Shown here in pieces: positions 12,301-22,852 of a DNA stretch of 64,000 nt (position 1 is the stretch's first letter; each line of letters opens with the position of its first letter). The notes under the pieces are model-generated. The model saw only the letters and a list, made by a program, of their open reading frames with translations, had not been told where the DNA came from and made no database searches. The DNA is from Martensiomyces pterosporus (taxonomy: Eukaryota > Kickxellomycota > Kickxellomycetes > Kickxellales > Kickxellaceae). The position numbers and the translations under genes are program-made. Location: positions 196,563 through 260,562 of the forward strand of contig MU603937.1 of the NCBI GenBank assembly GCA_025201845.1, given 5' to 3'.

Positions 12301-12676
12301 CAGCTTTGCCCAAAAGCTCCGGTCGTTTGCCGCATTCAACTGGTCGTCGGGCGGCGCGTCGTCGTCGCTGTCGAACATGTCGCCACCGAGGAAGGCGCCC
12401 TTGTCGTACAGCTCGGAGGAAGATGTGACGTGCGGCCTGTACTCCAAGGATGCTGCGTCCGTCTGTGGCGCGAGCAACGCGTATTCTCGCTATGCAGACC
12501 CGAAGCGCAATAGCTGTGGACACCACATATCCCAAACGCTGTTCAGCAGACGGCATGCAGAGGCGCAGGCACGTGCTGGCTCGTTGAGCAGCGTGAGGGT
12601 GGCGCTCGAAACCATGGCGTCGCCGCCGTACGACTTTGAGCACGACGTGGCAAAGTACGTTTCAATGAAGTCATAG
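9361..12676 (+). CDS. Pcl-type cyclin (Pho85 cyclin family)
   Basis: Two exons, 9361-9580 and 10242-12676, joined by a 661-nt GTAAGT..TAG intron that splits an Arg codon; about 884 aa. The cyclin box (about residues 105-200) has FEEFLKHICRRTRTPLTCM, ALLYLTRLRAN, a RGSPGSSYRLALSSLCVATKYLYDD block, FSQREVNQMEMEFMYFL and GVTPTEWNQW, the pattern of Pcl1/Pcl2-like cyclins that activate the Pho85/Cdk5-type kinase. The remaining ~650 residues are Ser/Ala/Pro/Gln-rich and probably disordered, so the protein is far longer than yeast Pcl1/2 (~280-310 aa). By family it would act in cell-cycle entry, polarity or nutrient signalling. The intron is long for this window; an extra small exon inside it cannot be excluded. 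It converges on the RasGEF-like gene, with 284 bp between stops. Confidence 0.85.
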
Positions 12677-12960
12677 CGTGCTCTGTCTGGCATAGATGCT
12701 AATGCTCTTCCTCCCCACCAGCCCTTTCTCTCCCCTCGTTCAGCCACTCATTTGGCTCCTCAGCCACAGCTCTCTTCACACCCACCGGCACTTTCCTCTT
12801 GCATGCAAGCACACGCATATGTAAACACAGCAATCCAATAATCTCACGCACGTCTTGATGCTCCAGTGTCTGGCCTGTGCATGTTTGGGATGAGTGAAAC
12901 GCTAAGAAAATGGCGACTAGGCTGCCAAGCGCAGACAGCAAAACCCAGCGTGAATCGCGC

Positions 12961-15900
12961 TCAGTGGCTGTTGAAGTTCAGAAGCATCTGAGTTTCAGCA
13001 GAGAGCGACTCGCGCTGCAGCGGTTTGTCAGATAGCTGTGCTGCCGCGGTCGATGCGCTCAATGTCCGCGATGTTCTAGTGAGTGTCGAATATGGCTGGG
13101 GAATGCTGTCAGGCTGGAACTTTGGCATAGGCTGTGATGGCAGTGGGGGAGGCGCAATGCCGGGGCCTTTGGGCATAGGCATCGATGGAAGCGGAGGCGG
13201 GGCTGGGCTGGGGTCGGAGGACATGGGCATTGAGGACAGCGGCGGCATAGCTGGCAATGGCGGGATGGCAGATGCTGGCATGCCCGCCGACGGGAGGGGC
13301 GGCGGGCGAGAGTTGCTTGGAAGCGGCGGCAGTTCGGGAAGCAGCGAGTGCTGCGATATTACGCTGGGTGTTCGCTTAGAGATGGTTGACTGCACGCTGT
13401 GGGAGCTTGGCGAGCGCTTGTGGTGGCCATATCCCCCAGACGCCAAAGCGAGCTCGCTACTGTTGGTGGTGCTGTTGGTGCTGTTGCGGCTGCTGTGTGC
13501 GCGATCGCCGGATCTGGTGTAGGTGCTGCTGTTGCTGGTTGGTCTGCTGCTGCTTCTGTCGTGGCTGGGCCGACTGCCAAAGCTCTGCGACGGAGACATG
13601 GGCACCGCCTGGTACGAGGCATCGCTCTCTGAGGGCGGCTTGTACGATGCAGAGTCGTCTGGCAAGTCCCTGCTCTTGGTGCGTTGCAGGTACCTGGCCG
13701 AGTCTGACGAGTCGCTGACCTTGAATGACATGAGCCACGGGCTATCAGCTGTCCGCTGGTCGGCTGGCTGCGCTTGCTGCTCATTCTGCTGCATGCGTGC
13801 TTGTGCTGCCGAAGAGTGCCCGAGGGGCTGGAGCGGAGTCACGGGCTGCGGGAATGCGATCGACGCTGCAGTCTTTGTCAGGAATGGAGAAGGGGAGACC
13901 CGAGGCTCGCGCATCTCGCACAGGCGGAAAATGTATTCCTGCGGCATCCAGGGCTCAGAAAACATGAGAATCGCAGCTACCATCACAGCCATCTGCCCAC
14001 TCGTTGACACGTGCAGGGCATTGAGTGGCGATCCCACGCTGCAGGCAAAGCATGGGTTGCCCGATGCCAGCGCCAGCAAGTGTGCCAGCATGTCGATGAT
14101 CGTTGGTGCGCCGGTGTGCTCCGAAGCCAAGCGGCAGCTTGGCAACCCCCCATCCTTGTGCTGCTTTTCTGATGCCGAGGATCGCCGGGGCACGCGCCGG
14201 AGGAAGCTTGTTGCTGCCGAAATGGCCCTTGGTGTTCCTGGCGACGCCGAGGAAGCAGCGGAAGACGAGGGAGGCTCGGTGTAGAATATGCGACGCAGCA
14301 TGTTGTTGTCGAGGTTGAGGGGCAGGCTGTGGTCTGCGGCGCTTTCCATGATAGACATCCACTTTTGGTCGCTGAGCGAAGGCGAGGAGGAGCCTGGTCC
14401 ATGGGCCTTGTTGCGGCCATGGTGGTCTGACGCCGACACCGAGTCGCTCAATGCATCCGCTGTGGCAGCATCCTTGAGCAGAACCGCGACAACTGGCACC
14501 AGCGCACGCATTGGGGGGAGGTCGCGGCACTCCCTGCAGTACACGGGGCTGTTTACGTTGCTGCTCTCGCTTGAGGCGCGCAGCTCGGGCGAATCGATGC
14601 TGACGGCATTGTCAAAATCAAGCGACATTTGGTCGCCGTTGCCTGCTGTGTCGGTGCTGGCTGTAGAGACGGGCGTGCCGTACGGGTCCTTGCTGTTGGT
14701 GACACCAGCACTTCTGCGCATGCGAGCAATTCTCGTTTGCAGCTCATCGCGGTAGCTCGAGTAGTTGGGATGGATTTTGAGCACGCGGTCCAAGATGAAG
14801 CGGATCGCGCTCTTGCACTGCGACGACACCTGATCCCATGTGTCCTTCAGCCTGCCAATGATGGGGCCGGAGAACACGCACACAAGGCTGCTCAGAGACT
14901 CGTAGTCACCCAGCTCGCGAAGTAGGCACGCTGCAATCGTCCACCACTCGATTCTCTTTGCACGCTGGGCAGCATGCATCGGGTACAGTATTGTCCTCTC
15001 TGCCAGCCGCGTAAGGAAGTTTGCGTGGTCGCTAAGCATGCGCAGAGCTGCTGATGACGAGTGAGACAGTGGCCGCAACGAGGCACCTGAGCTGGAGATG
15101 GACGACGCTCTTGACGCCCTGCTTGTGGCCGAGTACTGCAGCACAGACTGGACGGTCAGCTGCTGGAAAATCTGACTGGCAGAGTTTGCGATTGCGCACG
15201 CAGCTATTCCCGGCGGAATGCTCTCGAGATGCCTGGTCAGGACCGATGCGGCGCCATCCCGTGCGCTAGATCTGAAGAGGCTGTTGACAAGGTCGATGAT
15301 GCTGCCAGGCTGCCCTTTGGTGGCAAGTTCGCGAGAGGGTATTTGGGGAATACGCTCAACGAGTGGTGCCAGATGCCGCTTGTCGAGCCTGGCGTAGGCT
15401 TCGTTGACCGGGACAGCAGTTGAAAACACAACTGGGCTAGCATGCCAGGTGCTGTGGATTGCCTTCTCAACCGTGCTCGAGACTGTTGACAGCTGCGCTG
15501 GCGGGTGTGAATGCGAGTGTGCGTGCGAGTACAAGTGCGAGTGCGACTGCAAGTTTGTTGCTGTGGTTGCGGTGGAGCCTGTTCTGTGGATTGTTTGTGA
15601 TGTGGGCATAACAGGTATGCTGCTGGCTGCAGTGCTGTAGTGCTTCCCAGCTGCTGGCACAGGGTCTGCAGCAGGCAGCAGTGCGTCTACTTTCTTGTGG
15701 TCGGTGCGCGAAGAGCGTTTGCTGGTCTCGCTGCTGTATACTGAAGACTTGCTTGAGGCTGGGCGAGTACTTGTGCCAGTAGTGCTAGCGCCAGCAGCGA
15801 AGGTGGGGCTGGAGCCCGAAAGAGTCTGTAAGCAGGCATGCACTGCGTTTTGTGTTATTTCAAGCTGCTCTTTCACACGCTCAAACACTGCGGCTGTGTC

Positions 15901-16086
15901 CGAATTGAGCCGCAAGGCTGCAGCGTTGCCTTCTCTGTTGATGTCTGAGCCAGCAATGATTGAGGTGCGCATCAATTCGCGGATGGGTTCACGAATGGCC
16001 TTGATGCGCGATGAGATGTCCTGTAGCTGCAGGAAGTCTGCCTTGGACAGCAGCAATGGCGAGCCGGGGACTGTGGTGTTTGCCAT
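12961..16086 (-). CDS. RasGEF-domain protein (divergent Cdc25-like exchange factor)
   Basis: Uninterrupted frame of about 1041 aa. I start at the ATG at 16086 (MANTTVPGSPLLL); the frame stays open further upstream, but that part looks like leader. The N-terminus has a helical stretch and a His/Ser repeat (SHSHLYSHAHSHSHPP). Residues ~350-725 follow the RasGEF catalytic order: ANFLTRLAERTILYPM, AQRAKRIEWWTIAACLLRE, a Ser-for-Asn variant of the LxNFxS block (LGDYESLSSLVCVFSG), GRLKDTWDQVSSQCK, NYSSYRDEL, PPMRALVPVVAVLLKD and IFRLCEMREPR. Low-complexity inserts split the domain. The C-terminal ~130 residues hold several PPPLPSMPMP-type proline motifs that could bind SH3 or profilin. By family it would load GTP on a Ras/Rap-type GTPase at membranes. 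The domain is diverged and has no obvious REM motif, so activity is uncertain. Confidence 0.62.
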   Translation of the reverse strand: MANTTVPGSPLLLSKADFLQLQDISSRIKAIREPIRELMRTSIIAGSDINREGNAAALRLNSDTAAVFERVKEQLEITQNAVHACLQTLSGSSPTFAAGASTTGTSTRPASSKSSVYSSETSKRSSRTDHKKVDALLPAADPVPAAGKHYSTAASSIPVMPTSQTIHRTGSTATTATNLQSHSHLYSHAHSHSHPPAQLSTVSSTVEKAIHSTWHASPVVFSTAVPVNEAYARLDKRHLAPLVERIPQIPSRELATKGQPGSIIDLVNSLFRSSARDGAASVLTRHLESIPPGIAACAIANSASQIFQQLTVQSVLQYSATSRASRASSISSSGASLRPLSHSSSAALRMLSDHANFLTRLAERTILYPMHAAQRAKRIEWWTIAACLLRELGDYESLSSLVCVFSGPIIGRLKDTWDQVSSQCKSAIRFILDRVLKIHPNYSSYRDELQTRIARMRRSAGVTNSKDPYGTPVSTASTDTAGNGDQMSLDFDNAVSIDSPELRASSESSNVNSPVYCRECRDLPPMRALVPVVAVLLKDAATADALSDSVSASDHHGRNKAHGPGSSSPSLSDQKWMSIMESAADHSLPLNLDNNMLRRIFYTEPPSSSAASSASPGTPRAISAATSFLRRVPRRSSASEKQHKDGGLPSCRLASEHTGAPTIIDMLAHLLALASGNPCFACSVGSPLNALHVSTSGQMAVMVAAILMFSEPWMPQEYIFRLCEMREPRVSPSPFLTKTAASIAFPQPVTPLQPLGHSSAAQARMQQNEQQAQPADQRTADSPWLMSFKVSDSSDSARYLQRTKSRDLPDDSASYKPPSESDASYQAVPMSPSQSFGSRPSHDRSSSRPTSNSSTYTRSGDRAHSSRNSTNSTTNSSELALASGGYGHHKRSPSSHSVQSTISKRTPSVISQHSLLPELPPLPSNSRPPPLPSAGMPASAIPPLPAMPPLSSMPMSSDPSPAPPPLPSMPMPKGPGIAPPPLPSQPMPKFQPDSIPQPYSTLTRTSRTLSASTAAAQLSDKPLQRESLSAETQMLLNFNSH

Positions 16087-16395
16087 TAGCGTCGAATGCT
16101 CTACATCGATTAAAAAAGACGAGGCCAAAAATAGGCGGCAGTGTGTTGGGGGCAGGAGACATGCGCAAGAGACAGAGAGGGTGTTGATGGGCGAATCTGG
16201 TGAGTAAGCAATACAGCTGTAAAGGCGCGCACAAGCAAACAAAGACGGCGCCCTTGTTTTGGGCGCGCTAGGATCCCATGCATAGCGTGAGGGCAAGGCG
16301 CATGGGGGACTGTCAACTCAGCCTGCAGAACAGGAGCAGCGGATGCCTGCTGTGTGGGAGAGAGTGGATGCGGCGTGACAGAGGCGTGCGCAGGT

Positions 16396-16425
16396 CATGC
16401 CATGCCATGCCATGCCGTGCCATGT
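16396..16425 (+). repeat. CATGC pentanucleotide tandem repeat
   Basis: Four perfect CATGC units followed by CGTGC and CATGT, about 310-340 bp upstream of the RasGEF-like start. A short minisatellite with no obvious function. Confidence 0.85.
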
Positions 16426-17331
16426 CATCTTGGGGCAAGGCCGAGGGGGGAGCAGTGGAGATGGGCAGCGCAATGGCCCCCCTCCCCCACTCGAGTGCGG
16501 CGTATAGCAATAACGTCCTGGCAGCCAGACATGTGTGAAGGCAGGCAGCAGCAGCAAAAGTACCTTGCAGTTGTGTGTCCGTCTATGCCGCAATGTGCTG
16601 TGGCGCCTGCGGCAGGTGTCTCGTTCTTCTTGATGAGGATTAGCGCGCAGCAAGGAAAGCCCTGGATGGCAGCAGGCGTAGAGTGCAGCGGGAGCACGCG
16701 CGTATCCAAAGACAGTGCACGGACAAAGAGAGGAGAGGCGCTAGCGCGTGTCGCAAAGAAAGAAAATGGAGAGCGAGGAGTGGGAGGAGAAAGAGAGGTG
16801 CGTGCGCTGGACGTGCGTTGAGGATGCAGTGGGATATGCAATGCCAGTGTGGGCTGCCTCCCTTGCGGGCGGCTGGGAGATTCAGCCAGCACTGCTGGGA
16901 TTGCCAAAACGATGAAGCGTGAAGTTCGTGGAAAGGAGGAACAATCTCCTTTGTGCTCTCAGACCAAAGGGGCGGCATGCTTGGCAATCGTCGCTAGCAA
17001 CCCTCAGTATATCGGGCGCGCCAGCCTTCGCGCTCCCAGCACGCAGGTCTGGCCTGCAACTGGGGCAGCCTGGACATTCACGCTCCGACTGAGGGACCAG
17101 GAAACGAGTGGGTTCGGCTCGCAGTCGATCCAGCCCGCCAGCCGGCTCGACAGGCTCCTTGGAGGCGCGGGGCAGCCAGGAGCCTCATTCTCGCCCGCAA
17201 ACCATCCAAGTGCTCGGGCTCCAAATGGGCTGCCCACTGCACGCGGTGCTGAGGCCCTCTTCTCCCCTCTACATTTCCTGCTCCTTCTCCCCGCTCTGCT
17301 CCGCACCTCACCCTCCAAGCTGCCTCCGTCT

Positions 17332-17525
17332 TACTGCCTTTTGCCCTCCAACAAAGCGCTACTGCCGTGCCTATTCGCGGCTGCAAGCTCGGTCGCTGGG
17401 TTAGAAAGGTTTGTTTACTCTAAATCGGTACTGCCTTTTGCCCTCCAACAAAGCGCTACTGCCGTGCCTATTCGCGGCTGCAAGCTCGGTCGCTGGGTTA
17501 GAAAGGTTTGTTTACTCTAAATCGG
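17332..17525 (+). repeat. Perfect 2 x 97-bp tandem duplication
   Basis: Bases 17332-17428 are repeated without a mismatch at 17429-17525. Each unit begins TACTGCCTTTTGCCCTCC and ends TTTACTCTAAATCGG. It lies 255-450 bp before the kinesin start codon, so it duplicates promoter or 5'-leader sequence. Perfect identity suggests either a very recent event or an assembly artefact. Confidence 0.95.
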
Positions 17526-17780
17526 CTCCCTCCCTCCCCACGCCCATTTCCCCAGCATACTTGCATATTTCTCTTTCGCTCCTCTCGTTCTTTGCCAACT
17601 CTACCCTGCAGTCGTTTTATTGTACTTTTCTTTGCCTCCCTTTCTGCTATAAACAAGGTCTAAGAGCCACACGCCTCTCCTTTTATCGCTTTGCTCGGTC
17701 CTCGCCAGCTCCCCTGTGTCTGCTGCTGGCTTGCACGTAAGGCTAACAGACGCAGCGCGCTTTTGTAGTTTGACGTTTTG

Positions 17781-20700
17781 ATGTCGACACCGACGCCTCC
17801 TCGCTCCTCAGTTGACCGAGAGCGCGTGGATTTGAGGATAATGCCGACTCCTTCGCGGAGCAGGCCAGGCGGCATACCAAGCAACATCCCGCTGCCAACT
17901 CCACTTTCAGCCTCAGCCTCGCTACCCTTCTCAAGTTTGAACTCCCGCCCAACCTCTGCCTTCCTTGTTCGTCCCGGCGACTACTCCAACGGCCGTGCAT
18001 CCGCCGATGACGGCCGCTCTGGTCGCTCATCGTCGCTATCTGTTCGTGCCAACTTGCCAACAGGCAGCCAGGCCATCCCGGCTCCGGCCCGGCCATCGTT
18101 TAGTGCCAGCAACGACGTCTTTGGCGCGCCGCCACATGCAGCTAACGGTAGCGACATGGCAGGCATCAAGGCAGGCAATGGCAGCACTAACGGCAGTGGC
18201 AGCTCTTACGCCAACGGAAATGGCAACAGCATCGGATACAGCAGCACCAACGGAAGCTCTGGCGCCGCCGGATTCAGCACCATCGGCAGCAGTGCAGGCA
18301 CTGTCGACGATGGCGACGATGGCGAGCGGATTCTGCCAGTTAAGGTTGCGGTGCGAGTCCGGCCTTTGGTTGTCACCAACGGCGGAGGCTCGACTGAACA
18401 CAATGGTGCTGGACGTGCCCATTCGCGCGGCGCGCTTTCGAGCTGTCTTGAAGCGAAGCCAAATGCGTCGATTCTTGTATCGCCTGCAGCGTGTATTGCC
18501 AATCCGTCGCCAGCAGCCTCCGCAGGCCCATTGTCTCCCGGGCTGAGTGCCAGCGATGAAATGGCTGGCTTTGGCGGGTTTGTAAGGCACAGCAGCGTTG
18601 GTGGCGCAGCGATGCCACACTCGCTGTCCACACAGGGCCTGCCGCGCACGTTCAGCTTTGACTACGCGTTTGGGCCCGAGTCAGAGCAGCACACAGTGTA
18701 CGACACCGCAATCGCGCCTCTGCTTGCGCGCTTTGTCGAGGGCTACAACGTGACGGTGCTGGCATACGGCCAGACTTCATCCGGCAAGACCTACACCATG
18801 GGCACCGATGCTGAGGACGCTTCCCTGCTGGTGCGCGACGACAGCTCTGCAAGTGCCGGAATCATCCCTCGCGCCCTGAGCTGGCTCTTTCAGTGGGCTC
18901 AGACGCAGCAGCCAGGAGGCGAGGAGGGCGAAAGCGGAAACGCTAGTTCTGGGGACGAGAATGTGCACAGGTCTTCCTCCGCAAATGGCGGCATAGACAT
19001 CCGAATCTCCTTCTTGGAAGTCTACAACGAGGAGCTTATTGATCTCATTGCGCTGCGCCAGTCTCGCGGCGTGCGTCCTCCTATCTTCATCCGTGAAGAT
19101 GCAAAGGGCAATATCCTATGGACCGGCGTCAAGGAGGTGCCTGCCAGTGACGCACAGGACGCCATGTCCATCCTCATCGAGGGCTCGCGCGAGCGGCAGA
19201 CTGGAGGCACACGTATGAACGAAAAATCCTCGCGCTCACACGCCATCTACACCATCGCACTCACACAAACACGCCTGCGCAGGCGCAGCAACTCTGCGGA
19301 GTCCAGTGGATCGGTCCGTGAGCCTGTCAAGATCGTCTCAAAGCTCCACTTTGTCGACCTTGCTGGCTCGGAGCGACTGAAGAAGACGCTTGCCGTTGGC
19401 GAGCGCCAGCGCGAAGGCATTTCAATCAACTCTGGGCTCCTGGCGCTCGGCAACGTCATCTCGGCCCTAGGCGATACGCAGCGCGGGCCATTCTCCTACG
19501 TGCCGTACAGGGACAGCAAGCTGACGCATATGCTCCGCGACTCTCTGGGGGGAAACGCGCAAACTTTGCTGATTGCATGTGTGTCTGCTGCCGAGGCGAA
19601 CCTGGCAGAGACAGTCAACACGCTCAAGTATGCTGCTCGTGCGCGCAACATCAAGAACCGCGGCGGCGTCAATATGGTCTCAATGGGCAGGGTCTCCGCA
19701 AAGGAGGTCGAGTCTCTGCGCGCTATGGTGAAGAAGCTGAAGGGGGAGGTGCGCATACTGCACCAGAAGCTGCAGGCTGCTGAGCCGCCATCGAGAGACA
19801 GCTTCGCTCAAGCCATGTCGCCAAATCTATCCATTCCGACGCCGGTGGGGATCGCCAGATCTCCAAGCTCCCCGCTCAGCCGCTCCTTCAGTGGCCTGAT
19901 GGGCGAGCCCATTCTTGGGGGAGACAGCCCTAGCAGGATACCGACCATGGGCGCGGTGATGCAGCGGCGGGCGCAGGCGACGGAGGAGCTCAACATACTC
20001 AAGGCGCGCAACCAGTCTCTTGAGTCCGAGCTTGAGCAGCTAAACGACACTTACACGGAGCTCTTGCTAAAGTTTAACGAGGCATGCAAGGAAATCGAGG
20101 AGCGCCAGAGCGAAGGCTTTGAGCGCGACCAGCGCCTGCGCGACCGCGAGCAGGAGATCCGCCGCCTGACTAGCCACTCTCAGCATGGAAGGCGCCCGCC
20201 GACCTCGGCTGCCGAGTCCGATGAGACACGCCCAACGTCTGTTGCTGACACTCTGCGCCAGAAGAGGCGCTCAGCAAGGCTCAGCATGTCGAGCAGATCG
20301 CTTGCCGAGAACGAAAAGCTGGAGATGATCAGCGAAGGAGTGCAGCCCATCTCTGACGAGGCTGTCCCGCCGATGCCCGAAATGCCCGACCTGGGCACTC
20401 TGCGCACCCTCAAACCCAACAACAGCAGCACTGCTGGCAACAGCAACAGCGGCGCTTCTGCCGCTGCGCAAGAGGCCGAGGCTGGGCCTGGTGCTGCCGA
20501 GTTTGATGCGATTCTTGAAGAGTACGATGAGAGCGTCCGGGCTCTAGAGAGCGAGCTGAAGCTGGCTCGCGAGTCTATTGAGGGCCTGAAGCTGCAGCTC
20601 ACGATGCAAGAGACAAAGGCCACGTTTGCCGAGAAGCTCAACGGCTCGCAGCTTGCACAGATCGACACGCTGCGTGCACAGCTTGCCAAAGCGCGCGATG

Positions 20701-22574
20701 CTGGCCAGGAAGAGGAGCAGCGGCGCCGTGCCACTGAGGCAGAGCTGGAGGAGGCCAACTTCAACGCAGAGACTCATCTGGAGTCGGTTGCCAACGAGTG
20801 GCGCCTGGAGCTTCAGCACGTCGATGAGCAGTGGACAGAGAGGTGGGAGGCTGCGCAGGTTGAGCACGAGCACGAGCTGGCCGAGCAGAAAGGAGAGATT
20901 GAGCGCCTGCGCGCTCAGCTCGAGTCTGCAAATGCAGCTGCTTCTTTGCCGCCTCAGTCTGCACCCGAAGCCTCGGTAGATACCGGTCTGCAGCAACAGA
21001 ACAGCGAGATGCGCAGCGAGATCCAGCAGCTTCTAGCCAATCTGAGCGAAAGCGCAAGCTCTGTCCAAGATCTCGAGTCCGAGGTTGGGAGGTTCAGGCT
21101 CCAGGCGCAGGAGGCCGAGGCGCGCGCTGCCGCTACCGAGGATGCCTTGGCAGCCCTTAATGCAAAGATCGCGGCGCAGAGGGAGGAGTCTGGGTCTGTG
21201 GCGCCTCGTGTGGTCAGCGACTTGTCCAGGCGGGCGTCGGACAAGATTGTTCTATGCGCAAGGAACTCGGTGGCTAACAAGGGCGAGTCTGGTGCGGGCG
21301 ACATTCACGACCCAGCTGCCGCAGTGGATCCGGCTGCCGAGGTCGAAACTATGACGCCGTCAGAGTACCGGTTGCGGAATCTGCGCAACCGGCACAGCAC
21401 GTTTGCTCCAGCAAACATACTCTCGCCCACACCGCCTGCAGCGGACAAGTTTGCGTCATACCCTGAGCTGCGCCTTGCCTCGTCAGTAAGAGACGCAACA
21501 GCCCTTGATGCGGGCCATAGGCAGGCCGCTGGCGCCTACGACGAGGCGCAGATTCAGAGCATGCTCCGTGAGGCAGCTGCAGAGGTTGATCGTGAGGCAA
21601 GCTTCGAAGAAGAGCGGCAGTCGCTGCTTGCAAAGATCACCGAGCTCAAGGAGATCAAGAAGGAGCTTCAGGAGCACAACAGCCAGATGAAGAACATTAT
21701 GCGCGATCTTGGCGACAGACTAGTGCGGCTTGCGGAGGAGAACGACCTGCTTGAGGCCAAGGCCAACGAGCGCGACTCGCTCGTCGAGGAGATCAGGCGC
21801 CTGACAGACCTGACTGGCGAGTACGAGGGGAGACTCCAGGCAATGGCGGCAGAGGCAAAGGCACGCAAGAGCGAAGATGGCGCCCACCCAAGCAGCAGCG
21901 GAGGAGACGCTGGGCCCAATGGCACCAAGAGCAGCAACCCCAGCCGCCCCCATTCACTCGAGTCTTTCCGCTCGGCTGCCGAAGAGACAGGCATGTCTGC
22001 AGCAGCAAGCATAGCCGACACGAACTACGACTTCATACAGCTCCAGGCCAGACTGAACATCGTCGAGGCAGAGCTTGCAGAGGCAATGCTTAGCTCGGAG
22101 GAGCACAAGAGCAAGGCAGACGACTTCCTGCGCGAGCTTGTGGAGTGCAAGGAGCGCATTGCTGTGTTGGAGGAGGACCTTGCAGCTGCCGACACGCAGC
22201 TCAGTGAGGTCCAAAGAGAGGCACAGCATCTGGGCGAGCTGGCCAGCCATGCCAAGGAGATGGAGAACGACCTCAAGACGCAGAAGACGCTTGTTGCTTG
22301 TCTGCAAGAAAGCCTCTCTTCTAGCGAGGAGCAGACAGAGGAGGTCAAGCTGAGCGCCGACCGCTATGCTAACGAGCTGCTTCGCGCGCAGGCTGAGACA
22401 AAGGCAATGGCTGAGCAGCTCGAGAGTCTGAGGCAGCAGCTGGAGGATGCGAGCAACATGATCACAAGCGAGGCACGCGACCGCGACATTTGGAAGGGGC
22501 GCTGCCAAGACCTCCGCGAGGAGGTCGACGAGCTGCGCTCCAAGCGCCGCCAGTCAAAGATCCTGTGCTTCTGA
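17781..22574 (+). CDS. Kinesin-4 family motor (KIF4-like)
   Basis: A single exon of 1597 aa from the ATG at 17781. The ~180 N-terminal residues are Ser/Asn/Gly-rich. The motor domain (about 184-630) has KVAVRVRPL, the P-loop YGQTSSGKTYTMG (about 328), FLEVYNEELIDL, NEKSSRSHAIYT (switch I), DLAGSERLKKT (switch II), INSGLLALGNVISALGD and PYRDSKLTHMLRDSLGG. The order and wording are closest to KIF4/KIF21 kinesin-4 motors. The rest (about 650-1597) is mostly coiled coil broken by Ser/Ala linkers, as expected for a homodimer. By family it moves toward microtubule plus ends, slows their growth and acts in the spindle midzone or in organelle and tip transport; I see no chromokinesin Cys-rich tail. 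The ATG is preceded by the duplicated 97-bp element. Confidence 0.93.
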   Translation: MSTPTPPRSSVDRERVDLRIMPTPSRSRPGGIPSNIPLPTPLSASASLPFSSLNSRPTSAFLVRPGDYSNGRASADDGRSGRSSSLSVRANLPTGSQAIPAPARPSFSASNDVFGAPPHAANGSDMAGIKAGNGSTNGSGSSYANGNGNSIGYSSTNGSSGAAGFSTIGSSAGTVDDGDDGERILPVKVAVRVRPLVVTNGGGSTEHNGAGRAHSRGALSSCLEAKPNASILVSPAACIANPSPAASAGPLSPGLSASDEMAGFGGFVRHSSVGGAAMPHSLSTQGLPRTFSFDYAFGPESEQHTVYDTAIAPLLARFVEGYNVTVLAYGQTSSGKTYTMGTDAEDASLLVRDDSSASAGIIPRALSWLFQWAQTQQPGGEEGESGNASSGDENVHRSSSANGGIDIRISFLEVYNEELIDLIALRQSRGVRPPIFIREDAKGNILWTGVKEVPASDAQDAMSILIEGSRERQTGGTRMNEKSSRSHAIYTIALTQTRLRRRSNSAESSGSVREPVKIVSKLHFVDLAGSERLKKTLAVGERQREGISINSGLLALGNVISALGDTQRGPFSYVPYRDSKLTHMLRDSLGGNAQTLLIACVSAAEANLAETVNTLKYAARARNIKNRGGVNMVSMGRVSAKEVESLRAMVKKLKGEVRILHQKLQAAEPPSRDSFAQAMSPNLSIPTPVGIARSPSSPLSRSFSGLMGEPILGGDSPSRIPTMGAVMQRRAQATEELNILKARNQSLESELEQLNDTYTELLLKFNEACKEIEERQSEGFERDQRLRDREQEIRRLTSHSQHGRRPPTSAAESDETRPTSVADTLRQKRRSARLSMSSRSLAENEKLEMISEGVQPISDEAVPPMPEMPDLGTLRTLKPNNSSTAGNSNSGASAAAQEAEAGPGAAEFDAILEEYDESVRALESELKLARESIEGLKLQLTMQETKATFAEKLNGSQLAQIDTLRAQLAKARDAGQEEEQRRRATEAELEEANFNAETHLESVANEWRLELQHVDEQWTERWEAAQVEHEHELAEQKGEIERLRAQLESANAAASLPPQSAPEASVDTGLQQQNSEMRSEIQQLLANLSESASSVQDLESEVGRFRLQAQEAEARAAATEDALAALNAKIAAQREESGSVAPRVVSDLSRRASDKIVLCARNSVANKGESGAGDIHDPAAAVDPAAEVETMTPSEYRLRNLRNRHSTFAPANILSPTPPAADKFASYPELRLASSVRDATALDAGHRQAAGAYDEAQIQSMLREAAAEVDREASFEEERQSLLAKITELKEIKKELQEHNSQMKNIMRDLGDRLVRLAEENDLLEAKANERDSLVEEIRRLTDLTGEYEGRLQAMAAEAKARKSEDGAHPSSSGGDAGPNGTKSSNPSRPHSLESFRSAAEETGMSAAASIADTNYDFIQLQARLNIVEAELAEAMLSSEEHKSKADDFLRELVECKERIAVLEEDLAAADTQLSEVQREAQHLGELASHAKEMENDLKTQKTLVACLQESLSSSEEQTEEVKLSADRYANELLRAQAETKAMAEQLESLRQQLEDASNMITSEARDRDIWKGRCQDLREEVDELRSKRRQSKILCF

Positions 22575-22852
22575 CATTTTCTTTTCGCCACGACCTGTAG
22601 CAGCAGCAGCGGCAGCAGCGGCGAGGGCATGTGCGCCTTGGAAAAGCGCGGCGCTGCTGCTTGCCACGAATTTCCCCACTATTGTATTTCTTTCTCTGCT
22701 CTTCCCTCACACCACTCGACACCCACACGTTTTATATGCCCTTTCGATTTCCTTTTCTTTTCTTTTCTTTCTCGCTTTCCCTACCGCCACCTCAATTCAA
22801 CATTTACTCGCTACTTGCAGGTGCATTTCAAAAAGTCTTTTGGGCCCTCACA

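Larger units (their letters stand above)
16087..17780. other. Divergent intergenic region, RasGEF / kinesin
   Basis: 1.7 kb between two divergent start codons. It contains a CATGC pentanucleotide run, a perfect 97-bp tandem duplication and CT-rich tracts leading into the kinesin start. I found no splice-supported gene on either strand. Confidence 0.6.
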
